A stretch of 42,691 nucleotides of DNA, taken from contig SXSU01000123.1 in assembly GCA_005793345.1 (NCBI GenBank), forward strand, positions 1 to 42,691. The letters run 5' to 3'. Below are positions 34,983-42,691 of this stretch, one piece after another (the stretch's first letter is position 1; each line of letters starts with the position of its first letter). Source of the stretch: Bdellovibrionales bacterium (GTDB lineage Bacteria > Bdellovibrionota > Bdellovibrionia > Bdellovibrionales > Bdellovibrionaceae). The notes beneath the pieces are model-generated. The model saw nothing but the letters and a program-made list of their open reading frames with translations. It had not been told where the DNA came from and made no database searches. The translations under genes and the position numbers were made by a program.

Positions 34983-35813
34983 ATGATCGAAGGCATAAAA
35001 GCACTAATTGCCATTGAAAAACTAGGAACAATAAGTGAGGCTGCTGTTCAATTACGACTCACTCAATCCGCTGTGAGTAAGCGAATTCAATCACTAGAAA
35101 ACGAATTGGGATACTCAATATTAGAAAAGGACGGACGTAAAGTTCGACTCACGTCCAGCGGATTACAACTTCTTTCAAAAGCAAAACAACTCCTCTATGA
35201 AATTGAAAATCTAAAAGATTTGGCTAAAGATAAAAAAGAACGTGAATTTACCATTGGAATAGCCGACTCAATTGCATCATCATGGGGGCCAAGTGTCATA
35301 AGAAAGTCGCTCAATCAAATTCCTCGACTTAAACTCGATATTCACGTTCACCGAAGCACACTAATTATTGAACAACTCAAATTAGGTCGATACGATTTAG
35401 GAATTGTCACGGGCACAGCCTTAGATAAAGATTTAACCTGGACCCCATTTTTAAAAGAAGAAATGGTTTTAATAGGAGAACACGAAAGAGGTTCTAATCA
35501 ACCCATTATCACCATTGAAATTGCATCTTCAACTTGGAAAGAAATTGGACCATCTATCAGTAAACACAATCAGCTCAAGAATCATCCTTTTTTATATGTA
35601 GAATCCTTTACAGCAGCTGCACAAATGGCAAGAGAAGGTTTTGGATTGAGTCTAATCCCCATTGGTGTTGCTCGTTCCATGGGAATTAGGAGCAATCAAT
35701 ATAATTTTTTATCACCAAAAATTGAAAGACAAGTTTATCTCACTTCAAGAAAATCAATATTCCAAATTGAGTTGATTCAAAAGTTGATTCAAACGCTCCC
35801 CAATCAAGTCTGA
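34983..35813 (+). CDS. LysR-type transcriptional regulator
   Basis: 276 residues. The N-terminal helix-turn-helix reads LIAIEKLGTISEAAVQLRLT with QSAVSKRIQSLE, followed by the linker and the effector-binding domain (FTIGIADSIASSWGP ... REGFGLSLIPIGVAR). I chose ATG 34983, preceded by AAAGGGA. A longer open frame from 34863 would run through dispersed-repeat copy C and add 40 unrelated residues. The gene is divergent from aconitase, the classic position for a LysR regulator of its neighbour; that target is inferred. Confidence 0.92.
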   Translation: MIEGIKALIAIEKLGTISEAAVQLRLTQSAVSKRIQSLENELGYSILEKDGRKVRLTSSGLQLLSKAKQLLYEIENLKDLAKDKKEREFTIGIADSIASSWGPSVIRKSLNQIPRLKLDIHVHRSTLIIEQLKLGRYDLGIVTGTALDKDLTWTPFLKEEMVLIGEHERGSNQPIITIEIASSTWKEIGPSISKHNQLKNHPFLYVESFTAAAQMAREGFGLSLIPIGVARSMGIRSNQYNFLSPKIERQVYLTSRKSIFQIELIQKLIQTLPNQV

Positions 35814-35819
35814 TTCGAA

Positions 35820-36137
35820 TTAATTTTTAAAGTTATCCTTGCACCAATCATACATAACTTGACCCTTTTCAATAACAATTTCGATTTCTTCTTTTGTTAA
35901 TTTAAAGGTCCCAATTTCATATCTCCGAATGGATGCATACTGGTTTAAATCACTTAGTTCATAACCATACGGGGCCAATAAATCATTTGGTAACTTGGCA
36001 AGTAAAATTCCCAGATCATGTACCAACGGGACTGGAATTCCTCGATTTACTAATAAAGCTTTTAATGATTTTTCTATACACTGTTGAACCATATAAAAGG
36101 CATTTTCAAGTCGAGCTTGTGGATTTTCTTTTATCAC
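35820..36137 (-). CDS. HEPN domain protein (partner of the adjacent nucleotidyltransferase)
   Basis: 105 residues with the HEPN core FYMVQQCIEKSLKALLVNRG, the HDLGILLAKL helix and ASIRRYEIGTF. Compared with typical HEPN proteins, the first helix (about 15-20 residues) is short. The start is GTG 36137, sharing its G with the TAG stop of the nucleotidyltransferase gene, so the two are translationally coupled. HEPN/nucleotidyltransferase pairs behave as toxin-antitoxin or tRNA-targeting modules; this HEPN lacks the RX4HXY RNase motif, so its activity is uncertain. Confidence 0.85.
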   Translation of the reverse strand: MIKENPQARLENAFYMVQQCIEKSLKALLVNRGIPVPLVHDLGILLAKLPNDLLAPYGYELSDLNQYASIRRYEIGTFKLTKEEIEIVIEKGQVMYDWCKDNFKN

Positions 36138-36499
36138 TATTGCTGTATATTTTTAGTCTCATACAATATTTTTCCTTCAAGACTTGCAATATAACAAGCT
36201 CCACCACCTTTTTGAACTTTAATATTATAACTTTGATGGGTTTCAATTAATAAATCTTGTGGCCAAAGATCGGTTTTAGGGCGTGAAATAAATAATTTTT
36301 CTGCGATTTTTTTTAAATCTGAATGATCTGGAAAAATTAAAATCAAATCAATATCTGAAGCGTCGGTCATTTCACCACATGCTGCTGATCCAAATAAAAT
36401 TATTTTATCAGGTTTAGTCGCTTCTAAAATCCATTTTAATTTTGATTTAATTATTTCATCAACGTCATGATCAGTAAGTTTTTTTGCAAACAATTTCAT
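36137..36499 (-). CDS. Minimal nucleotidyltransferase (MNT type)
   Basis: 120 residues. The nucleotidyltransferase signature is present: FGSAACGEMTDASDIDLILI from residue 36, with Gly-Ser at 37-38 and the metal-binding Asp49 and Asp51. It resembles the small MNT half of MNT/HEPN pairs, in which it modifies or neutralises the HEPN partner. It is coupled to the downstream HEPN gene by a one-base overlap. It belongs to a different subfamily from the MntA-like protein at 36976, so two independent pairs lie in tandem here. Confidence 0.88.
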   Translation of the reverse strand: MKLFAKKLTDHDVDEIIKSKLKWILEATKPDKIILFGSAACGEMTDASDIDLILIFPDHSDLKKIAEKLFISRPKTDLWPQDLLIETHQSYNIKVQKGGGACYIASLEGKILYETKNIQQ

Positions 36500-36538
36500 A
36501 TTAAAGACATAGCATAATTTAAATCAAAAGTCACAGCA

Positions 36539-36979
36539 TTAATTTACCTTATCCAAATCAATTTTGGCATATTTTAATATAGCTGTCATAAAGTCTTTAA
36601 AGACATTCATATGTTCTGTTGTCACACGATAAACTGTTGTCCAATTAATTTCAGTATACTCATGAACTAATATATTTCTCATACCCACTGCTTTTACCAA
36701 GGCATGTTCAATTTCTTTTGGTAATGCACCCAAAGAGTTTAAAATAATAAATGAACTCGACATTGTTTCTGGCGGGCGATTATTACTTTCAGCAATAATC
36801 AATGCGGCAATATCCACACAAATTTGAATAGCACGTTGCATATTTAAAGATACAACATCTTGTAAGTCAAAATCTGAGGTCAATTGCTGTATTGTAAAAG
36901 GTTTTTTATTTTCTATACGTTCGACACAATTTTTTAAATTTATTAATTTAGTAAGTAAAGCTGCTTGATGTGAATTCAT
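36539..36979 (-). CDS. hepT: HepT-like toxin (DUF86/HEPN RNase)
   Basis: 146 residues of the HepT/DUF86 family. The catalytic RX4HXY motif is intact: Arg101, His106 and Tyr108 in MRNILVHEY. In characterised pairs HepT is a HEPN ribonuclease and the tyrosine is the residue that MntA modifies with AMP. The preceding helical core NMQRAIQICVDIAALIIAES is typical. Its ATG overlaps the end of mntA by 4 bp (ATGA), so antitoxin is made first and toxin is coupled. Confidence 0.92.
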   Translation of the reverse strand: MNSHQAALLTKLINLKNCVERIENKKPFTIQQLTSDFDLQDVVSLNMQRAIQICVDIAALIIAESNNRPPETMSSSFIILNSLGALPKEIEHALVKAVGMRNILVHEYTEINWTTVYRVTTEHMNVFKDFMTAILKYAKIDLDKVN

Positions 36980-37383
36980 TTTAAAAACCTTTTTAATTGT
37001 ATTTTTTGAATTTTTGTTTTGATGGGCAAAAAATCTTTTTCTTCAGCTAAGGTACGTGACAGTATTTGCGCAAACAAAATAGAATCTTTTTTAATCCATT
37101 CTCCATATTTAAAAATTTCTTGAGAGTGAGGTGGGTAAACAGAATAGAGATCAACAAAATCAATTTTTCTATCCGTCACATCAGATAGACTCATCGTGAG
37201 TTTAAAATATTCATCAGAAGTCATTTTATGATTATAACATGCAGCCAAATCTATATCACTGTCACCTGTATATGTCCCGCGAGCAAAAGAGCCATAAAGA
37301 ACAACACATTTTAATTGCTCAACATCAATTAACTTTTGTATGACTAATTGAACATCTTTTGGAAGTTTGGACATATCTGACAT
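36976..37383 (-). CDS. mntA: MntA-like nucleotidyltransferase antitoxin
   Basis: 135 residues. The signature LYGSFARGTYTGDSDIDLA (from 29) gives the GSX10DXD motif, with Asp43 and Asp45 as metal ligands. In studied pairs MntA transfers AMP units to the HepT tyrosine and silences it. The basic C-terminal tail (IKTKIQKIQLKRFLK) is typical of linkers to the partner. It precedes hepT with a 4-bp overlap and lies 131 bp downstream of the topoisomerase VI operon on the same strand. Confidence 0.92.
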   Translation of the reverse strand: MSDMSKLPKDVQLVIQKLIDVEQLKCVVLYGSFARGTYTGDSDIDLAACYNHKMTSDEYFKLTMSLSDVTDRKIDFVDLYSVYPPHSQEIFKYGEWIKKDSILFAQILSRTLAEEKDFLPIKTKIQKIQLKRFLK

Positions 37384-37514
37384 AATTTAAAATTGCCTTA
37401 TACTACATAATTGTCAAACTCTTAGTAATTGATTATGATTTAGTCTTAATCAATTGAAAAAGCAGACATGCAGCCAAAACCAAGTTATGGCGTCACAAAA
37501 GTAATTTTTTATAA

Positions 37515-38681
37515 TTATACATAAGACCCAGTTTTAATTTTTTCTAAAATAATTTTTTCGGTCTTTAAAGGATCTTTTGGATCCACAGAGAAAAATGATT
37601 GTTGCTCGCAACGTAGTTTTTCTTTTACTAACCATCTTAAAATATCTGCTAAACGTTTGTTCTTCTTATCTTGAAAAAAGGGATCATTTTCTAATGTGTC
37701 CTTTGCTTTCTTTAAAGCTCGAGCCTCAACAGGGTCTGACTCTTTCACTTTATAACAGTGAAGATCATATTTTTTTACATCCTCTGGTAATACTCCCAAA
37801 AATCTCACATTGGGCGCACTAAAATCACTATTTCGGATAAGACTCGCTGCTGATCCAGCTTTCAGAGTTCTAAAAATATTTTGTAAAGTGTAGGCATCGA
37901 GATCTCCAAAAAAATACATTGGAACATCCAATTGATCTTCGATCAATTTACACCATCCACGCACACCATTACTTGGAACCCCTTGAGCACCCATGATGAT
38001 ACAATTGTTTCGCTTAGTGAAGCCCATTGTTTGTAACGTTCCGGCAGTACCTTCAGATTCAACCACCAAACAAAAATCGATTTTCTTTTTTGCTTTTAAT
38101 TTTAAAGATTGTGGTCTATTTTTAGGCTGAAAAGGTGCTGTACCAAGTGTACTCAGATCAATAACTGCTTTTTCTCCGTCAACCATTGTTTCAGTAACAA
38201 CTAATTGTTGAGAATAAGTTTGCCCACCACGATCATTTGCAAAACAATTTAATTCTTCTCGATAAACTTCAAGCATATCACCTATAAAATCAATAATTGA
38301 ATCACTCTCATCTTGGCCTTCAAAATCCAGAGGCTTATAATATTTATCGCTCTTCACTAAACCTTTTGCGATATAATAAAGCTCCCTTTTTGTATTTACA
38401 GACCCAATCTCTAAATTTCTTAATAAAATTTCGAGCATAAATACAACACGTGCTAATTTTTGCACAGATGAAACATTTAATTCTGTACGAATAATTTTAT
38501 CACCTGGAGTTAAAAAACCAACCTTTGCATCATAATAACTATTATCTAAAGTACATTTTACAGCCTCTAAGACAGGGCGTTTTGAGGCTTCTAAATCTTT
38601 CAACATTTGCTCAGCTAATTTTTTTGCTTCTTTAGGAATATCAATTTTTAAGTCTCTGATTTTAATATGCTGTTTAGCCAT
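37515..38681 (-). CDS. top6A: DNA topoisomerase VI subunit A
   Basis: 388 residues of the Spo11/Top6A family, the DNA-cleaving subunit of the type IIB topoisomerase. The 5Y-CAP region carries TKRELYY with the catalytic tyrosine at 102 or 103. The Toprim domain shows Glu208/Glu210 in LVVESEG and the metal-binding Asp260/Asp262 in FFGDLDAYTLQNIF. The ribosome binding site CCGGAGGA lies inside the end of the B-subunit gene, 1 bp separating stop and start, so A and B are coupled. Complete topoisomerase VI is typical of archaea and plants and is scattered in bacteria. Confidence 0.93.
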   Translation of the reverse strand: MAKQHIKIRDLKIDIPKEAKKLAEQMLKDLEASKRPVLEAVKCTLDNSYYDAKVGFLTPGDKIIRTELNVSSVQKLARVVFMLEILLRNLEIGSVNTKRELYYIAKGLVKSDKYYKPLDFEGQDESDSIIDFIGDMLEVYREELNCFANDRGGQTYSQQLVVTETMVDGEKAVIDLSTLGTAPFQPKNRPQSLKLKAKKKIDFCLVVESEGTAGTLQTMGFTKRNNCIIMGAQGVPSNGVRGWCKLIEDQLDVPMYFFGDLDAYTLQNIFRTLKAGSAASLIRNSDFSAPNVRFLGVLPEDVKKYDLHCYKVKESDPVEARALKKAKDTLENDPFFQDKKNKRLADILRWLVKEKLRCEQQSFFSVDPKDPLKTEKIILEKIKTGSYV

Positions 38682-38682
38682 T

Positions 38683-40557
38683 TTAATTATCCTCCGGATC
38701 TTTGATCATCGTACTACTATCAGCATCTTCAATTTCATGAATATCATCATGAATTGAGTTATGATCTTTTATGGAACTCATATCATCATGATGAATATCA
38801 TTTATTTCACTATCAAGATTATCAATTGATTGTTTATCTTGAATGGACACATCAGAATCTGAATTTGTTATTCGTACCACATCTTCATCCTGTTCAACGT
38901 CATTGTTATTAATATTTGAACGACCTAATATCTGAGCTTCTTTTTTCTTTTGCGCATTCAATTTAACTTCTGCTTCTTCAAGCTCCTTCATCGCTTCTTT
39001 TGAATCACGACCCAATAGTTTTTTTAATCCTTCTTCAGCTCTTAATTTCCGCTCCTTTGAGGCTCCAACTATTCGCACTAAACCTTCAACCAAGATGGGA
39101 CCAAATTGTTCTATATGAGAAAGTTTCCGTTCTAAATCAGCTTCTTTTTCTTCTTTACGAATATGGCGAGAAAGTTTTTGACCTGCTTGCATCAACGAGC
39201 GACGAATCTCCTCTACTAACTCATCTGAGCTATCAATAGTTTCTTTTGATGCGTTTTTAAATTTTATAAATGGAGAAACCACACTCACTGCAAAAACATA
39301 TGGTCCTAATGGAACGCTATCTTTAGGTTGTGCCAATCCATATGATTTCCAATTTACAGTTTCAATGGCTCTAGTAATTGCACAGGCAGATTTATCAAAT
39401 TGTAGGGGCACCCGATTTGCAAATCGCAAAACTTGGACTGGGTTATCAGCATCCCCTCGATCTAAAAATCGCGCCAATGCAACTTCAACAACAACGGGTT
39501 TAAAATCACAAATTGTTGGTTTTCGTGCCACTACTGAAAAGAAATCCACTTGGCCCAAGCGACCAATCGATTTTGATAAAGATTCTTCGCCAACAGTAAG
39601 AACAGATTTTGTACTTGGTGCTTGTAATTGTGTATTTTGAATTGCTGTAAAAATAGTTTTAAACTCGGCTTCATTTAAAGAAGAGGATGCACGAGTTAAT
39701 AAACTTTTAGTTAAGCCTGAAGTTACAAAATCTTTTATCGTTTGATCTGTAACTCTTGAAAATCCTGTTTTTAAAAATTTTTCTAATGAAATTTTACCGT
39801 ATAAATGTCCATGGGCAATAAATTCACCCAATTTCATTGTATGCGGATGTGGAAGTGTAGGAGCAGGAATTTCAGGCATAGAGGTTGCCACACGCTTTAC
39901 TTCAACCCAGTCTTGATCCACCAATTTGTATTTTAATTCAAGGTGTGGATTTACTAGGACTGTACCTTCGAGATAAGTTATTAATCCTCCATCACCATTA
40001 AGTTGAATTCGTCCATCAATTAAAAATTCAAGGTGAACACCATTATCTTTATTCCAATCAATAGTATCTTTATTTTTTAAAACACCATTATTGTTTTTAA
40101 TATCAACTTCAACGACACCTCGAACTGCTTTTCTCATCTTTGCAGTTTTACTTATTACCTTAACACCTTTAGCATTGGTTAATTGCGCCCAAGTTGTTGC
40201 AGCCGAAATACCTATACCTTGTTGCCCTCGAGTACATTGACCCCTTCCAAATTTAGAAGAAGCAAGATACTCGCCAAATACTCGAGATAAATCATCAGCT
40301 TCAATCCCTGGACCATTATCTTCAACAACTATTTTAATTAGATCTGAATTTTTTCCTGAGCCTGTACCTACTTTATCTACTATAACAGTTAATTCAGGTA
40401 AAATTCCTGAAGTTTCACAGGCATCCAATGAATTATCAATAGCTTCCTTTAAAGTGGTCAACACAGCTTTTGTAGGAGATGAAAAACCAACCTGCTGTAA
40501 GTTTTTAGCAAAATATTCTGCTGTACTACTTTTTGTAATTTTAGACACTGCTACCAT
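38683..40557 (-). CDS. top6B: DNA topoisomerase VI subunit B
   Basis: 624 residues. It is the GHKL ATPase subunit that drives strand passage with subunit A. Bergerat motifs are complete: EAIDNSLDACE (Glu38, Asn42), VEDNGPGIE (Asp80) and GQCTRGQQGIGISAA (107-120), in the exact style of archaeal Top6B (SKFxxGQxxRGQQGIG). The H2TH and transducer regions follow. The last ~90 residues are unusual: an acidic, Asp/His/Ser/Ile-rich low-complexity tail (IHHDD, IHDDIHEIEDADSS). The ATG at 40557 touches its AAGG directly; GTG 40548 (VSKITKSS) has better spacing and may be the real start. Copies D and E of the dispersed repeat lie upstream. Confidence 0.93.
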   Translation of the reverse strand: MVAVSKITKSSTAEYFAKNLQQVGFSSPTKAVLTTLKEAIDNSLDACETSGILPELTVIVDKVGTGSGKNSDLIKIVVEDNGPGIEADDLSRVFGEYLASSKFGRGQCTRGQQGIGISAATTWAQLTNAKGVKVISKTAKMRKAVRGVVEVDIKNNNGVLKNKDTIDWNKDNGVHLEFLIDGRIQLNGDGGLITYLEGTVLVNPHLELKYKLVDQDWVEVKRVATSMPEIPAPTLPHPHTMKLGEFIAHGHLYGKISLEKFLKTGFSRVTDQTIKDFVTSGLTKSLLTRASSSLNEAEFKTIFTAIQNTQLQAPSTKSVLTVGEESLSKSIGRLGQVDFFSVVARKPTICDFKPVVVEVALARFLDRGDADNPVQVLRFANRVPLQFDKSACAITRAIETVNWKSYGLAQPKDSVPLGPYVFAVSVVSPFIKFKNASKETIDSSDELVEEIRRSLMQAGQKLSRHIRKEEKEADLERKLSHIEQFGPILVEGLVRIVGASKERKLRAEEGLKKLLGRDSKEAMKELEEAEVKLNAQKKKEAQILGRSNINNNDVEQDEDVVRITNSDSDVSIQDKQSIDNLDSEINDIHHDDMSSIKDHNSIHDDIHEIEDADSSTMIKDPEDN

Positions 40558-40612
40558 CCTTGTAGAAAATGACTGATCCTGATTAAATTTTAGTTGATAA
40601 CCATTTTACTAA

Positions 40613-40635
40613 ATATAATCACGAGCAGTTATTTA
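40613..40635 (-). repeat. Dispersed intergenic repeat, copy D (internal deletion)
   Basis: ATATAATC joins directly to ACGAGCAGTTATTTA. In copy B the same two blocks are separated by exactly 21 bp that include the hairpin, and the deletion endpoints lie at AATC direct repeats. Copy D is thus a hairpin-less derivative; the 3' tail block is absent. Confidence 0.65.
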
Positions 40636-40934
40636 CTTGTTTAATCCAAAGTTAATAAAAGTCTTATTAATTTATGGGTTTATAAAACTCCTATATATAA
40701 TAAATGTTACTTTGTCCGATATGTTACAAGAAACTTTTTTATTGCAACGCAATAGTTTTTACCAAAAAAAGCAATGATACATCGAGTAGAAACATACATA
40801 ATAAGGATTAAATCAAACTAAATCTTAACATAATAAAATGTGACATTTTTCATTTTTAAAAGTATCAGTACCATCAAGTTTTAAGAATTATAATTAACAA
40901 ACAAGAAATTAAATGCGCTCGATAATATAAATAT

Positions 40935-40970
40935 ATATTCGCGAAGCGATCAGACTTAATCTTGAGCTGC
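40935..40970 (-). repeat. Dispersed intergenic repeat, copy E (partial)
   Basis: On the minus strand: GCAGCTCAAGATTAAGTCTG, then ATCGC-TTC-GCGA and AT-rich sequence. The tail block with CGCCGTTATTTTCC is missing. It ends about 17 bp before the start codon of the plus-strand gene at 40988, overlapping its likely leader. Confidence 0.7.
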
Positions 40971-40987
40971 AAATATCGGGGTGATCT

Positions 40988-41401
40988 ATGAGCTTTAAAA
41001 AATTAACTTTATTTTTTTTCAAAATTTCAAGCATAGCCATAATAATCTTTTTTTCTAATTTTGCTTCGGCGAATACAGTTGATTCTATCTTTAATGTTAA
41101 CTCCCAACTTCCAGGTCCTTTAAAATTATTAATTCTAGAACATCTCGAAAAAAATTGTTCAGAGGGAATACAAGCTTTTGGTTTAAGAGAATTAAGTACG
41201 ACTAGTGAATCTAAACTTACAAATAATACTATTTATTCCAATACAATTTACATCACTCAACTTATAAGCATTTACTATGCAGATGGTTATCATCCCTCAA
41301 AACAAGAAATAAAAATACAATCTGAAGAAGTTAAAAATACCGTAAATAATGAAGCTAAATATAATATTCTCACCCTTGATGCTAATTGTTCTCAATTTTA
41401 A
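40988..41401 (+). CDS. Small exported protein, unknown function
   Basis: 137 residues with a signal peptide ([17 protein letters not shown]). The mature domain has two cysteines ([11 protein letters not shown] near 56, DANCSQF at the end) that probably pair, and a mixed helix/strand middle ([21 protein letters not shown]). GGGGTG lies close before the ATG. It converges with the aldo/keto reductase gene and overlaps its end by 4 bp. No family recognised. Confidence 0.75.
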   Translation: MSFKKLTLFFFKISSIAIIIFFSNFASANTVDSIFNVNSQLPGPLKLLILEHLEKNCSEGIQAFGLRELSTTSESKLTNNTIYSNTIYITQLISIYYADGYHPSKQEIKIQSEEVKNTVNNEAKYNILTLDANCSQF

Positions 41402-42366
41402 TTTGTAAAAATATTTTGAATTTGATGAATACAATCTTCATTTAATTTGGGAATTACTTCTAGTGATTTCATATTCTCATGAAGTTGGGCTAATGTTGAA
41501 GCACCTGTTATAACGGTACTTACATTTTTATTTTTAGCACACCAAGCAATGGACAGTTGAGATAGAGAACAACCTAATTCGTTAGCGATAATTTGCAAAT
41601 TTTCTAATTGCGATTTTATTTTTGGACTGTTTAGCATATCTTTTTCTAACCAATTTAAACCTTTGATTTTAGCAGCTCTACTATTATCAGGCACTCCATT
41701 TAAATATTTTCCAGTTAATAATCCGCTAGCCAAAGGACTCCATGTTGTTAATCCGAGACCTATATCTTGATATAGGTGAGTAAACTCGTGTTCAACTTTT
41801 TCACGATGAAATAAATTATATTGTGGTTGCTCCACAATAGGTTTTCGCAATCCATATTTATCTGCTATCAACCAAGCTTCTTTAATTTCAGAAGCACTCC
41901 ACTCAGAAGTTCCCCAATATAATGCTTTCCCAGATTGTATAATATCAGACATTGCCCATACTGTTTCTTCGATTGGAGTTTGAGGGTCTGGCCTATGGCA
42001 ATATACTAAATCAACATAATCGAGCTGAAGTCGCGTTAATGAATGATCAATAGCATTCATTAAATATTTGCGATTAAGAGTATTTTGTTCATTAGGACCT
42101 TTGCTAATACCCCAATAAAATTTAGTTGAAATTAAATACTTTATTCTTGGCCAATTTAACTTCTTTAATACTTCACCCATCTGTAATTCAGATTTTCCAG
42201 AGGCATAAACCTCAGCATTATCAAAAAAATTAACTCCATAATCAAATGCAATTGCCATGGATTCAAGTGCTGTTTTTAAATCCAATTGATTTGCAAAAGT
42301 AATCCAAGATCCGTATGATAATACACCAACTTTAATCCCAGCATTGCCCACTCTACGATATTCCAT
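41398..42366 (-). CDS. Aldo/keto reductase (potassium channel beta-subunit type)
   Basis: 322 residues. A cytosolic NADPH-dependent reductase with the AKR TIM barrel. The catalytic set is visible as Asp49 and Tyr54 ([11 protein letters not shown]), Lys82 (STKFYWG) and His124 ([10 protein letters not shown]). The sequence [11 protein letters not shown] and the cofactor end STVITGAS resemble the Kv-beta-like AKR6 group. I chose ATG 42366, preceded by AGGAG 7 nt upstream; the open frame extends 10 codons further without a ribosome binding site. The substrate cannot be predicted. Confidence 0.94.
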   Translation of the reverse strand: MEYRRVGNAGIKVGVLSYGSWITFANQLDLKTALESMAIAFDYGVNFFDNAEVYASGKSELQMGEVLKKLNWPRIKYLISTKFYWGISKGPNEQNTLNRKYLMNAIDHSLTRLQLDYVDLVYCHRPDPQTPIEETVWAMSDIIQSGKALYWGTSEWSASEIKEAWLIADKYGLRKPIVEQPQYNLFHREKVEHEFTHLYQDIGLGLTTWSPLASGLLTGKYLNGVPDNSRAAKIKGLNWLEKDMLNSPKIKSQLENLQIIANELGCSLSQLSIAWCAKNKNVSTVITGASTLAQLHENMKSLEVIPKLNEDCIHQIQNIFTN

Positions 42367-42557
42367 AATTAATCTCCTATATGTAAATTTACCCAAGTAT
42401 TTTTAAAACATACAAGGACAATATATAACTTAAATCCTTTCATAGAATTTTTTGTATTTTATTGTTATTTTTTTAATCTCAGATAATTTGTGATACTAAT
42501 TGGTTTTTTTATTGAATTTTTGTGTACATTTATGTATGAAAATATCTTTCTTTTTAA

Positions 42558-42691
<134 letters not shown>

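Larger units (their letters stand above)
40558..40987. other. Divergent intergenic region with two dispersed-repeat copies
   Basis: 430 bp, AT-rich, between top6B (minus) and a small exported protein gene (plus). No gene was seen. It holds a deleted copy D near 40613-40635 and a partial copy E near 40935-40970, both in the same orientation, about 300 bp apart. Confidence 0.6.

Noticed and set aside
37428..37453. TTTAGTCTTAATCAATTG as another copy of the dispersed repeat
   Set aside because: Only a short AT-rich fragment is similar; the hairpin and the CGCCGTTATTTTCC block are missing.

Overview
The window is an AT-rich bacterial chromosome segment (about 30% G+C by eye). It carries two regulators of the TIGR02147 type, many small exported proteins starting with Sec signal peptides, outer-membrane barrel-like proteins and a mitochondrial-type aconitase. 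This mix best fits the Bdellovibrionota (predatory Bdellovibrio/Oligoflexia lineage). That placement is inferred from gene content; there is no rRNA in the window to test it.

Layout. 1-3745: a structured inverted repeat at the left edge, a small membrane protein, then the guanine nucleotide operon guaB-guaA (minus strand). 4065-8177: a headless LysR remnant, a TIGR02147 regulator, and divergently a two-gene operon for exported proteins. 8188-20776 (all minus strand): an operon of an exported MoxR-like AAA+ protein, an exported transglutaminase+VWA protein and an unknown exported protein, followed by a giant Ig-repeat/LamG surface lipoprotein and a small barrel protein. 21054-23811: two tiny cysteine-containing exported proteins and, divergently, a second TIGR02147 regulator plus exported-protein module. 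23950-29926: an S66 carboxypeptidase, a DUF4143 ATPase with a damaged 5' end, a double papain-like (DUF4105-type) exported protein with a small exported partner, and a barrel-like protein. 30339-32368: a fic gene behind a striking array of four operator half-sites, a NUDIX remnant, two doubtful small ORFs and a 42-bp inverted duplication. 32417-35813: aconitase and a divergent LysR regulator. 35820-40557: two tandem nucleotidyltransferase/HEPN pairs downstream of a complete topoisomerase VI (A and B), rare in bacteria. 40988-42691: a small exported protein, an aldo/keto reductase and the start of an ABC-F ATPase.

The strongest candidates for something new are: (1) the MoxR/VWA-transglutaminase operon, whose ATPase carries an export signal although ATP is absent from the periplasm; (2) a dispersed ~75-bp intergenic repeat with a hairpin that shows a compensatory base-pair change; (3) an A8 tract just after a well-placed but out-of-frame start codon of the 1.5-kilo-residue adhesin, suggesting phase variation; (4) the 61-bp four-half-site operator over the fic promoter region.

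No tRNA, rRNA, CRISPR array or intact insertion sequence was seen. The regions 28574-29002 and 29927-30338 hold no gene I can support.
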